Positions 1 to 6,924 are shown, counted from the stretch's first letter. The stretch is 16,491 bases of DNA from Rhodanobacteraceae bacterium UBA703 (GCA_002297645.1 DBMH01000343.1:1-16491); one strand, 5' to 3'. Made by a program: numbers and translations. Notes: generated from the letters alone by a model not told the origin.

Positions 1-25
1 GCCCGCCGAGCCGCGCCGCCCGCGG

Positions 26-955
26 ATGCCCCTGGGCGGCCGCCTGGCGTCGTGGCGCGACCAGCATTTCTACAGCTTCTTCTCCAGCCTCGGGCGGCTC
101 GCGGCACGGCCGTGGGCGAATGCGCTGACCGTGTTCGTGCTCGGCTTCGCCCTGGCGCTGCCGCTGCTGTTCTTCCTCCTGTTCGACAATGCGCGTGATC
201 TGTCCGGCGGCCTGCGCGAGGCGCGCGAGATCACCGCATTCCTGAAGCCGGCAGTCGACGGCGCCGGAGCCGACGCGCTCGCCGCGGAGCTGCGCGGCCG
301 CAAGGACGTGGCCGTCGTGCTGAAGCGCACGCCGGAGCAGGGGCTGGCCGAGTTCCGGCAGCTTTCGGGATTCGGCGAGGCGCTCGATGCGCTGCGTTCC
401 AATCCGTTGCCGAGCGTGCTCGTCGTGACACCGGCGGCCGCGTCCGATCTCGACGCGCCGCCGCTGCTGGCCGACCTCGAGGCGGACCCGCGCGTCGATC
501 TCGTGCAGTACGACGCGACGTGGCGTCGTAAACTTTCCGACATTCTCCACTTCGGCGAACGCATCGTCGCGGTGATCGCGGCGCTGCTGGCGCTGGCGAC
601 GCTGCTGGTGATCGGCAATACCGTGCGCATGGACATCCAGGCCAGGACCTCGGAAATCTCGGTGATGCAACTGATCGGCGCGAGCGACGGCTTCGTGCGC
701 CGTCCGTTCCTCTATGCAGGATTCTGGTACGGGCTGCTCGGCGGGATCTGCGCGCTCGCGATCGTCGTCGGCGTGGAGTTCGCGCTGGCCTCACCGGCGC
801 AGCGCGTGATCGACGGCTACGGCGGACGTTTCGCGCTGCACGGCATCGGCTTGGCCGTCGTGTCGGCGACGATCGCGGCGAGCGCCGCGCTCGGATGGCT
901 GGGCGCGTATCTCGCGACGGCGAGGCATCTCGTCGCAGGCAGGCCGCAGGCATGA
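26..955 (+). CDS. ftsX: Cell-division ABC transporter permease FtsX
   Basis: FtsX is the inner-membrane partner of the ATPase FtsE. Together they activate septal peptidoglycan hydrolases (through EnvC-type factors in gammaproteobacteria) and support divisome assembly. The 309-residue protein shows the family layout: a cytoplasmic N-terminus, TM1 at about 33-53, a periplasmic domain at about 54-175, then three helices at about 179-198, 228-253 and 272-296. The segment after TM2 (NTVRMDIQARTSEISVMQLIGAS, shown in part as RTSEISVMQLIGAS) is the conserved FtsX signature. Length is normal for the family. The true start may lie upstream, because the frame stays open to the window edge and no clear ribosome-binding site precedes this ATG. 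ftsE would be expected just outside the window. The stop codon overlaps the next gene's start (ATGA), which suggests translational coupling. Confidence 0.93.
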   Translation: MPLGGRLASWRDQHFYSFFSSLGRLAARPWANALTVFVLGFALALPLLFFLLFDNARDLSGGLREAREITAFLKPAVDGAGADALAAELRGRKDVAVVLKRTPEQGLAEFRQLSGFGEALDALRSNPLPSVLVVTPAAASDLDAPPLLADLEADPRVDLVQYDATWRRKLSDILHFGERIVAVIAALLALATLLVIGNTVRMDIQARTSEISVMQLIGASDGFVRRPFLYAGFWYGLLGGICALAIVVGVEFALASPAQRVIDGYGGRFALHGIGLAVVSATIAASAALGWLGAYLATARHLVAGRPQA

Positions 956-1800
956 GCGAGCCGGTCCATCTCACGCGACACATCGCCAGCGATGCACCGC
1001 GCGTGCTCGTCGTCGACGGCTCGCGCGTCGTGCGCCAGTTGATCGAGCGCACGCTCAAGGCGGAGCTGCCGAACGCGGTCGTCATCGGCTGCGGCAGCGG
1101 CGAGGAGGCGCTCCGCGCGATCGGCGAGGGTGTCGTCGACCTCGTCACGACTGCCCTGCGCCTGACCGACATGGACGGACTGGAACTCGCGCGCCGGGTG
1201 CGCGCGAGTTCGAACCAGGCCTACATCCCGATCGTCGTCGTTTCCGGCGACGTGCAGGAGCGCCTCGTCGCGCGGCGCCTGTCCGACGACGTCACCGACT
1301 ACTTCGACAAGTCGCTCGGCTTCGACGCGCTGTGCGCGTTCATCCGCGGCTACGTGCGGCCGGCCGAAGCGGTCTCCGGGGACGTGCTCTACGTCGAGGA
1401 CAGCCGCGTCGTCGCGCTGGCGACCACGCGCATGCTCGAGAAATCGGGCTTTCGCGTCGTCCACGTGCTGAGCGTCGAGGCGGCACTGGAGCACCTCGAC
1501 GAGGCCAGGGCCGCGGGGTGCGCGCCGGGGGTCGACCTCGTGCTGACCGACGTAAACCTGAAAGGCGACCTGACGGGCGGGGACCTGCTCGAACGCATCC
1601 GCAACGCCTTTGGCTATTCCAAGGGCCTCCTGCCGGTACTGATCATGACGGGCGACGACAATCCGGCGAACCAGGCCGCGCTGCTGCGCGCCGGCGCGAA
1701 CGATCTCGTGCACAAGCCGGTCGAGCAGCGCCTGCTGGTGACCAAGCTCCAGTTCCAGCTGCGCGTGTCGCAGCGCTTGCGTGCGGAGGCGCCGGCATGA
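952..1800 (+). CDS. Tandem-receiver (REC-REC) response regulator with degenerate first receiver
   Basis: This 282-residue protein consists of two CheY-like receiver domains with no recognisable output domain. REC1 (about 16-135) lacks the phospho-acceptor: where DLVLxD is expected it reads DLVTTALRLTDMDG, placing Ala68 at the Asp position. Its acidic pocket is also reduced to a single Asp22, though Lys120 is kept. REC2 (about 143-270) is complete, with Glu149/Asp150, phospho-acceptor Asp200 (LVLTDVNL), Thr233 and Lys255-Pro256. I chose the ATG that overlaps the ftsX stop as ATGA; an upstream in-frame ATG at 895 lies inside ftsX and is less likely. The stop overlaps the ung start in the same way. 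Such stand-alone regulators usually pass phosphate or bind a partner. The partner here is unknown, and no kinase is nearby. A GGDEF- or kinase-linked role cannot be inferred. Confidence 0.85.
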   Translation: MSEPVHLTRHIASDAPRVLVVDGSRVVRQLIERTLKAELPNAVVIGCGSGEEALRAIGEGVVDLVTTALRLTDMDGLELARRVRASSNQAYIPIVVVSGDVQERLVARRLSDDVTDYFDKSLGFDALCAFIRGYVRPAEAVSGDVLYVEDSRVVALATTRMLEKSGFRVVHVLSVEAALEHLDEARAAGCAPGVDLVLTDVNLKGDLTGGDLLERIRNAFGYSKGLLPVLIMTGDDNPANQAALLRAGANDLVHKPVEQRLLVTKLQFQLRVSQRLRAEAPA

Positions 1801-2504
1801 GCGAGGGCCGCGTCAAGCTGGAGGCGTCGTGGAAGGCGCGGGTCGGCGCGTATCTGGAACGGCCGGAGATGCTCGCGCTGTCGGAATTCCTGCGTGCGGA
1901 GAAGCAGGCGGGCAAGACGATCTATCCGCCCGGCTCGCGTATCTTCGCTGCGCTCGACACGACGCCGTTCGACGCGGTCAAGGTCGTCATCCTCGGGCAG
2001 GATCCCTATCACGGCCCGGGCCAGGCGCACGGCCTGTGCTTCTCGGTGATGCCGGGCGTGGCGGTGCCGCCCTCGCTGGAGAACATCTTCAAGGAGATCG
2101 AGCGCGACCTCGGTATCCGGCGGCCGGACCACGGCTGCCTGGTTCCGTGGGCGCGCCAGGGCGTCCTGCTGTTGAATGCGGTGCTCACGGTCGAGCGCGG
2201 CATGGCGGGGTCGCATGCCGGAAAAGGCTGGGAGGGGTTCACCGATGCCTGCATCGACGCGCTGAACCGGGAGCGCGAGGGCATCGTGTTCCTGCTCTGG
2301 GGGAGCTACGCCCAGGCGAAGGGCAAGCTGATCGACGGCAGTCGCCATCGGGTGCTGAAGGCCCCACATCCGTCACCGCTGTCCGCCCATCGCGGATTCA
2401 TCGGCTGCGGCCATTTCGGGCGCGCGAACGAGTACCTGCGCGGCCTCGGTAAGACGCCCATCGACTGGGCATTGCCGCCGCGGGCCGAGCTCGGCGACGT
2501 CTGA
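1797..2504 (+). CDS. ung: Uracil-DNA glycosylase, family 1
   Basis: Ung removes uracil from DNA, starting base-excision repair of deaminated cytosine or misincorporated dUMP. All family-1 motifs are visible in the 235-residue product: GQDPYHG at 67-73 with catalytic water-activating Asp69, LLLN at 124-127 with the uracil-specificity Asn127, and HPSPLSAHRGF at 191-201 with catalytic His191 and the minor-groove intercalation loop. Length matches the family (about 220-235). The chosen ATG overlaps the stop of the preceding response regulator (ATGA), and a longer in-frame reading from 1332 would run through that gene in another frame. The gene appears to be the last member of an ftsX-regulator-ung transcription unit. 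Its placement next to rpoH may reflect stress-linked repair, but nothing in the sequence proves that. Confidence 0.96.
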   Translation: MSEGRVKLEASWKARVGAYLERPEMLALSEFLRAEKQAGKTIYPPGSRIFAALDTTPFDAVKVVILGQDPYHGPGQAHGLCFSVMPGVAVPPSLENIFKEIERDLGIRRPDHGCLVPWARQGVLLLNAVLTVERGMAGSHAGKGWEGFTDACIDALNREREGIVFLLWGSYAQAKGKLIDGSRHRVLKAPHPSPLSAHRGFIGCGHFGRANEYLRGLGKTPIDWALPPRAELGDV

Positions 2505-2601
2505 ATTCCAGGAAATCCTTGTGAAACAGAATCTTGCGATTTGTCGTCGCAGGATGAACGCTGCGTTACCGATCGTGACCGACGGTACACGACGAATTAA
2601 C

Positions 2602-2628
2602 GAACTTTCCGGTACTATAACTGTCAGT
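2602..2628 (+). promoter_or_regulatory. Candidate sigma-E-type promoter of rpoH, overlapping a sigma-70-like -10
   Basis: GAACTT (2602-2607) is followed, after 16 nt, by TCAGT (2624-2628). This resembles the RpoE/AlgU consensus GAACTT-N16/17-TCTGA, although the -10 matches at only 3 of 5 positions. Within the same stretch TATAAC (2616-2621) resembles a sigma-70 -10 element but has no good -35. E. coli rpoH is known to have a sigma-E promoter, which makes this location sensible. Assignment is by eye. Confidence 0.4.
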
Positions 2629-2680
2629 AGAGCGACCCCCACCCTCCGGCCGAGCCGATGGGCGGGAACTCCAGAGGCAT

Positions 2681-2707
2681 TTGGCACTCGAAGGGTATGA
2701 GTGCCAA
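2681..2707 (+). promoter_or_regulatory. Perfect hairpin in the rpoH leader
   Basis: TTGGCACTC (2681-2689) and GAGTGCCAA (2699-2707) form a perfect 9-bp inverted repeat around a 9-nt loop. It ends 26 nt upstream of the rpoH ATG and 15 nt upstream of its AGGAGG ribosome-binding site. It has no T-tract, so it is not an intrinsic terminator. It could be an mRNA structure affecting translation or stability, or an operator. Confidence 0.5.
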
Positions 2708-2722
2708 GATGCACAGCCAGTC

Positions 2723-2728
2723 AGGAGG
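2723..2728 (+). promoter_or_regulatory. Ribosome-binding site of rpoH
   Basis: AGGAGG lies 5 nt upstream of the ATG at 2734, an ideal Shine-Dalgarno. It decides the start: an in-frame ATG at 2701 sits inside the leader hairpin and has no such signal. Confidence 0.8.
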
Positions 2729-2733
2729 CCACC

Positions 2734-3594
<861 letters not shown>

Positions 3595-3616
3595 GTCTTC
3601 GCCGCCCGGCGCATGA

Positions 3617-3648
3617 AAAACGGCCCGCATCGCGGGCCGTTTTCTTTT
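3617..3648. terminator. Bidirectional intrinsic terminator between rpoH and the convergent CSLR gene
   Basis: AAAACGGCCCGC (3617-3628) pairs with GCGGGCCGTTTT (3632-3643) around a 3-nt loop, giving a 12-bp GC-rich stem followed by TTTTCTTTT. On the other strand the run AAAAA at 3616-3620 supplies a U-tract, so the structure can stop both rpoH and the converging minus-strand gene. Confidence 0.9.
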
Positions 3649-3687
3649 GCGGGCGGTGCAGGACGGGCGTCGATCGCCCCCGTCGGA

Positions 3688-5055
3688 TCAGCCGTCGAAA
3701 CCGTCGGCGAAGATGTCGTCGGGCTGGAACTCGATCGCGCCGAGATCGCACTTAGCGCCTTGCGGGCGCGGCGCGCCGTGCTGGTCGGCGGTCACGGCTT
3801 GACCGGCGATATCCAGGCACGTCGCCGCCGCGTCGACCGCCGGGCCGCCCGCGACCGGCGCATAGGCGGGCCAGGGTGTCGCGGTGATGTCGAGCGGGTT
3901 CAACGTCTGCGCGAACGTGGCCTGCGCGCTGAAGCCGCAACTGGCGTCTTCGCCGAGATTGACCGAGCCGGGCGCGGAGGTGGGCGCGGCGGCGCACAGC
4001 GTCACGCCGCTTTGCGCGCCGACGATGATGCTCGACAGGACCACGAGGTTCGTGCCGGCGTTGATGGCATTCGCGCTCGCGGTGGCATGGCCCAGACCGG
4101 TGCCTGCGACGACCGTGCCGTTGGCCAGCGTGGAGAACTCCAGATCGGCCGGCATCACGCCACTTCCGACGAAGACCAGGCCCGCCGTGGCGTTTCCGCC
4201 GTGGCCTAGAACCAAGGTGGTTGGGCTATTGCCCGCAGTGCTGAAGCCGTTGGCGATCGTCGAATTGGCGATGCGCAGGCCAGCGCCATCGTGGGCGTAG
4301 ATCGCGCCGCCGCTGGCCGAACCGCCGTCGCCGCTAAAGCCGTCCAAAACGAGCCCGCCATTGGCGTGTCCGCCTTTGCCGCCGGTGCCTCCGATCGCAT
4401 GCGCATCGACGACGCTCGAATCGAGCAGGCTCAAGGTGCCGTGCAAGTCGATCGCTCCCCCTGTCGCGTTGCCGGCCGCGCCCCCGTTGCTGCTCGCGAT
4501 GAGCGGGGGGCCAGGCAATCCTGCCACGCCATTGCCGCCGTTGCCGCCAGTCGCCCGGCAATCACGGATCGCGACGCGATCGAACACGACGTCGACGCCG
4601 CCGGGAATGAGCACGCAGCCACCGGCGGCCGAAGCTCCGGGCGCGCCCGCTTCGCCGAGATTGGCGCCGTCGGCGCCGTTGGCCCCGGTCATCGTGCCGT
4701 GGGCGATTTCGAGGTCGCTGATCGTCGCCGACGCATACGCGACGAGCACGCGCGACGCGTTCTGCGCACTGATCGTGAGCGCCCGCGCGCCGGGGCCGCG
4801 GATCGTCAACGGCCGGTCGATCTGGATTTCGCCCTGCGTCAGCGTGATCGGCGAAGCGAGGTTCGGGGCGAAGACGATCGTGTCGCCGCCGATAACGGAC
4901 GCGGCGGTGATCGCGTGGCGCAGCGAACACACGGCCGGGCACAGGTTCGCGCCGATCGGATCGTCGTTCGTGTTGACCGTGATTGTCGCAGCGTTCGAAA
5001 CGCCGGCCATCGCGGCCAGCGCGAAACCACTGCACGACAGGGCCTGTTTGCGCAT
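3688..5055 (-). CDS. Secreted CSLR-type parallel-beta-helix-like surface protein
   Basis: This 455-residue protein begins with a Sec signal peptide (MRKQALSCSGFALAAMAGVS, cleavage near NAA-TI, about 22-23). Next comes a CSLR motif (CSLRHAI, 43-49, after a Cys39 partner), typical of exported, often autotransporter- or beta-helix-like proteins. The body is rich in Gly, Ala, Asn and Ser, with recurring GGNGG, GGTGGKGG and NGGAAGNATGGAI stretches alternating with short beta-strand-like segments (VVFDRVAIRDC, LRIANSTIANG, LEFSTLANGTV). This fits a right-handed parallel beta-helix. The C-terminus, DDIFADGFDG, resembles an xDGFE-type tail I associate with secreted proteins of Xanthomonadales. The start is supported by AGGAGAG (5061-5067) 5 nt upstream. 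Function is unknown: no catalytic residues of a polysaccharide lyase could be assigned. The gene stands alone, convergent with rpoH and divergent from the downstream operon. Confidence 0.8.
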   Translation of the reverse strand: MRKQALSCSGFALAAMAGVSNAATITVNTNDDPIGANLCPAVCSLRHAITAASVIGGDTIVFAPNLASPITLTQGEIQIDRPLTIRGPGARALTISAQNASRVLVAYASATISDLEIAHGTMTGANGADGANLGEAGAPGASAAGGCVLIPGGVDVVFDRVAIRDCRATGGNGGNGVAGLPGPPLIASSNGGAAGNATGGAIDLHGTLSLLDSSVVDAHAIGGTGGKGGHANGGLVLDGFSGDGGSASGGAIYAHDGAGLRIANSTIANGFSTAGNSPTTLVLGHGGNATAGLVFVGSGVMPADLEFSTLANGTVVAGTGLGHATASANAINAGTNLVVLSSIIVGAQSGVTLCAAAPTSAPGSVNLGEDASCGFSAQATFAQTLNPLDITATPWPAYAPVAGGPAVDAAATCLDIAGQAVTADQHGAPRPQGAKCDLGAIEFQPDDIFADGFDG

Positions 5056-5518
5056 GCGATCTCTCCTGCCGCGGGGCGTGGAATTGTGGATTGTGCTGCA
5101 TGGGGTCGTCGATCGTCAGCCTGCTCCGGAGTCACTACACCACCGGATCGACGTTGCTCGACCAGCGCAGCGCGGGCGCCGGGACGGCCGCGCACGGTCG
5201 AGCCGGGGTGGCAGGAAGGCCTGCAATCCGGTGCGCGGCAGCCGCCGTCGATCAGCGTGCGCGGCAGCAGTGGCCGGGATCGCGCGTCTGCAGGATCACG
5301 CTTCCCGGACGTTCGTGCGTCCGGCGACCTGAACGACGAATCGGCCGAGGCGTTCTCCGGCGCGGAAGTCGACGCTGAAAGCCCTTCGTGGACGCCGACC
5401 ACGACGACCGGCGTCCGGTGCGGCAGGTCGTGGCCCTTGGTCAGCGTCTGCGAGCCGACGGGCAGGCGCGTGCCGGCGTCGGGCAGACGGTCGCTCGGTA
5501 TCGCCAGCGTGACGGCCT

Positions 5519-5539
5519 CGCCTTTCAAAATGAAAGGCG
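5519..5539. promoter_or_regulatory. Perfect palindrome, candidate upstream activator site
   Basis: CGCCTTTCA (5519-5527) and TGAAAGGCG (5531-5539) are perfect inverted arms around AAA. The centre lies about 120 bp upstream of the predicted sigma-54 start point near 5649, the usual spacing for a bacterial enhancer-binding-protein site. There is no T-tract on either strand, so a terminator is unlikely. The regulator is not in the window. Confidence 0.5.
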
Positions 5540-5574
5540 CCGCTTCCAGAAGGAAATGATTCGGGCCGAGGCGA

Positions 5575-5592
5575 TGCGGAAGGAATTCCGCA
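5575..5592. promoter_or_regulatory. Second palindrome upstream of the operon promoter
   Basis: TGCGGAA (5575-5581) and TTCCGCA (5586-5592) are perfect 7-bp inverted arms around GGAA. The centre is about 65 bp before the predicted start point. It may be an operator or a second activator-binding site. Its arms differ from those of the palindrome at 5519-5539, so it would be read by a different protein if functional. Confidence 0.35.
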
Positions 5593-5622
5593 AGTGGCTG
5601 ATACAAGGGAAGAAATTATGCC

Positions 5623-5638
5623 TGGCACGTAAGCTGCT
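5623..5638 (+). promoter_or_regulatory. Near-consensus sigma-54 (-24/-12) promoter
   Basis: TGGCACG (5623-5629), then TAAG, then CTGCT (5634-5638) matches the RpoN consensus TGGCACG-N4-TTGCW at all but one position. The invariant GG (5624-5625) and GC (5636-5637) are separated by exactly 10 nt, as required. The element faces the operon starting at 5724 and predicts a transcript start near 5649 with a leader of about 75 nt. Confidence 0.72.
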
Positions 5639-5688
5639 TTAAAGACCCCGAAACCAGAGTCGTCGCAACAGGCGGCCTGAACCGCAGC

Positions 5689-5701
5689 GTGCATTGTGCA
5701 C
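5689..5701. promoter_or_regulatory. Short palindrome in the operon leader
   Basis: GTGCA (5689-5693) and TGCAC (5697-5701) are inverted around TTG. This sits about 40 nt downstream of the predicted transcript start and 10 nt before the ribosome-binding site. It could be a repressor operator or a weak leader hairpin. At 5 bp per arm it may also be chance. Confidence 0.25.
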
Positions 5702-5710
5702 CGCACAAAC

Positions 5711-5717
5711 GGAGGGG
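5711..5717 (+). promoter_or_regulatory. Ribosome-binding site selecting the GTG start at 5724
   Basis: GGAGGGG lies 6 nt upstream of the GTG at 5724. It favours this start over an in-frame TTG at 5694, which would place the ribosome-binding site inside the coding sequence. Confidence 0.75.
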
Positions 5718-5723
5718 TCAAGC

Positions 5724-6470
5724 GTGTCCTCACGAATCAAGATCATCATCCCGATTCCGATGGGCGCCGACGGCGTCGCGGCGCGGGCGGCGCAGTTGCC
5801 GGCGCATCTCGTGCTGCCGGGCTTCGAGCCGGAGTTCGTGTCCGTCGCCAGGGGCGCCGCTCTGGGCGACAGCGCCTACGACATGCTGCTGATGGATTTC
5901 GCGGTCGCGGAAGCCGGCCTGCGTGCGCAGCAGGAAGGCTATGCCGCCGTCTGCATCGACACCGTCAGCGATTCCGGCATGGCGGCTCTGCGCTCGCGGC
6001 TCGACATCCCGGTGATCGCGCCGGGCCAGGCCGCGTTCCACGTCGCCTGCATGCTCGGCAAGAAGTTCAGCGTGCTGACGATGTGGGACGAATGGTTCCC
6101 GCTCTACGAGAAGACGCTGACCGAATACCACCTCTGGCCGCGCGTTGCTTCGCTGCGCTCGATCAGGACGCGCCCGGATCTCGAAGAACTGCTCGCCGGC
6201 AAGGAAGAGGTCGTCTTCCAGAAGCTCGAGGCCGAGGCGCTGCGCGCGATCGAGGAGGACGGCGCCGACGTCATCGTCCTCGGCTCGACCACGATGCACC
6301 AGTCGCACGCCTACCTCGCCGGACGCCTGCCGGTACCCGTGATCAACCCGGGCCAGGTCGCCTACAAGCTCTGCGAGGCATTCCTGGCCCTCGGCCTTCG
6401 CCACAGCAAGAAGGCCTATCCCGCGCCGCAGGCGCCCAACGACGCCGTCTACCACGGCTTCGCGCACTGA
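5724..6470 (+). CDS. Asp/Glu/hydantoin racemase-superfamily protein lacking both catalytic cysteines
   Basis: This 248-residue cytosolic protein has the Asp/Glu/hydantoin-racemase fold: an N-terminal strand IKIIIPIPMG, a mid-domain with GYAAVCIDTVSDSGMAALR then DIPVIAPGQAA, and a C-terminal half-domain with DGADVIVLGSTTM and LPVPVINPGQ. Canonical members use two cysteines, one in an 'AC-x-x-DPG' loop and one in 'LGCAG/T'. Here, by my alignment, those positions are Thr80 and Ser188. Cys77 lies three residues before the first site. Racemisation by the two-cysteine mechanism is therefore doubtful. Maleate isomerase- or arylmalonate-decarboxylase-like chemistry, or a non-catalytic role, are alternatives, although those also normally keep at least one Cys. 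GTG start with a good ribosome-binding site. It is the first gene of the operon, 16 nt before the next. Confidence 0.8.
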   Translation: MSSRIKIIIPIPMGADGVAARAAQLPAHLVLPGFEPEFVSVARGAALGDSAYDMLLMDFAVAEAGLRAQQEGYAAVCIDTVSDSGMAALRSRLDIPVIAPGQAAFHVACMLGKKFSVLTMWDEWFPLYEKTLTEYHLWPRVASLRSIRTRPDLEELLAGKEEVVFQKLEAEALRAIEEDGADVIVLGSTTMHQSHAYLAGRLPVPVINPGQVAYKLCEAFLALGLRHSKKAYPAPQAPNDAVYHGFAH

Positions 6471-6486
6471 CCCAAGGAGTTCCCGC

Positions 6487-6876
6487 ATGTCCAAGCTCAC
6501 CCGCCAGCAGCTGATCGACCTCGGCTGCGAGAAGTACTTCGGCAACGTCGACCGCAAGAACATGGACGACGTGCTCGCCTGCTGCCACGACGACTGCGTC
6601 GTGACGATCCAGACCGACCATCTCTCGCACACGGGCATCGACGCCATCCGCCGCATGTTCGAGAACCTGTTCGCCGGCTTCGAGGAGATCTGGCACGGCG
6701 ACTTCGAGGTCACCGCGGACGAAGAAAACCAGACCGTGTCGATGCGCTTCAACGTGCGCCTGGTCGACGCGAAGGGCCAGGAAACGCGGCTCAGCAACTG
6801 CAACTTCTTCTACGTCGAGGGCGGCCGGTTCCGCCGCTACTACGTCTTCATGAGCGGCGAGAACGTCCTGCGCTGA
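6487..6876 (+). CDS. NTF2/SnoaL-like small alpha+beta-barrel protein
   Basis: The 129-residue product has the length and secondary-structure pattern of SnoaL-like/NTF2-fold proteins. An N-terminal helix (QQLIDLGCEKYFGNVDRKNMDDVLACC) is followed by HDDCVVTIQTDHLSHTGIDAIRRMFENLF, then three long strands: GDFEVTADEENQTVSMRFNV, ETRLSNCNFFYVEGG and RFRRYYVFMSG. Such proteins act as isomerases, dehydratases, hydrolases or ligand binders of small molecules. No specific reaction can be read from the sequence, although the Asp/His residues in the N-terminal half could line a pocket. The start has AAGGAG 7 nt upstream. It lies 16 nt after the racemase-like gene and 48 nt before the CoA-transferase, so it most likely acts on an intermediate of the same pathway. 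Confidence 0.75.
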   Translation: MSKLTRQQLIDLGCEKYFGNVDRKNMDDVLACCHDDCVVTIQTDHLSHTGIDAIRRMFENLFAGFEEIWHGDFEVTADEENQTVSMRFNVRLVDAKGQETRLSNCNFFYVEGGRFRRYYVFMSGENVLR

Positions 6877-6924
6877 GAGGACACGGCACTTGAACGAGAA
6901 CACACGGACGGGAGCAGGAGCGCG

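Larger units (their letters stand above)
5296..5606 (-). pseudogene. Possible frameshifted remnant of an unrecognised gene
   Basis: On the minus strand one frame reads GEAVTLAIPSDRLPDAGTR, then LPVGSQTLTKGHDLPHRTP and VVVVGVHEG, using preferred GC-ending codons almost throughout. It then degenerates into a Ser/Arg-rich low-complexity run. One base-shift away (-1) at about 5377-5386, next to a GGG run, a second frame continues with FSVDFRAGERLGRFVVQVAG and ends at a TGA (5296-5298). Joined, the two make a plausible product of about 100 residues. Upstream of the GEAV segment codon preference is weak, and the only available start is a TTG (5606) without a ribosome-binding site, so the N-terminus may be missing. 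I do not recognise the family. A shadow ORF cannot be fully excluded, but the overlapping plus-strand frame looks less protein-like. Confidence 0.35.
5056..5723. other. 668-nt intergenic control region
   Basis: This gap separates the divergently transcribed CSLR gene and the plus-strand catabolic/transport operon. The part next to the CSLR gene (5056-5295) shows no convincing gene or repeat, although the CSLR promoter should lie there. From 5296 to 5606 the minus strand shows a probable frameshifted coding remnant. From 5519 to 5701 there are three perfect inverted repeats and a sigma-54 promoter match, each listed separately. Base composition is more AT-rich from about 5520 to 5650 than in the flanking genes, as expected for a promoter region. 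Confidence 0.7.

Noticed and set aside
3665..3679. Small GGGCG/CGCCC stem after the CSLR gene stop, a possible separate terminator
   Set aside because: Only 5 bp with no T-tract; the adjacent 12-bp bidirectional terminator at 3617-3648 already serves both genes.
5056..5295. Promoter or operator for the CSLR gene on the minus strand
   Set aside because: A promoter must exist, but no -35/-10 pair stood out enough to place it.
5388..5642. Plus-strand GTG-started 84-residue open frame before the operon
   Set aside because: The product is Arg/Gln/Asp-rich without hydrophobic segments, there is no ribosome-binding site, and it runs over the sigma-54 element. The minus-strand frames fit coding better.
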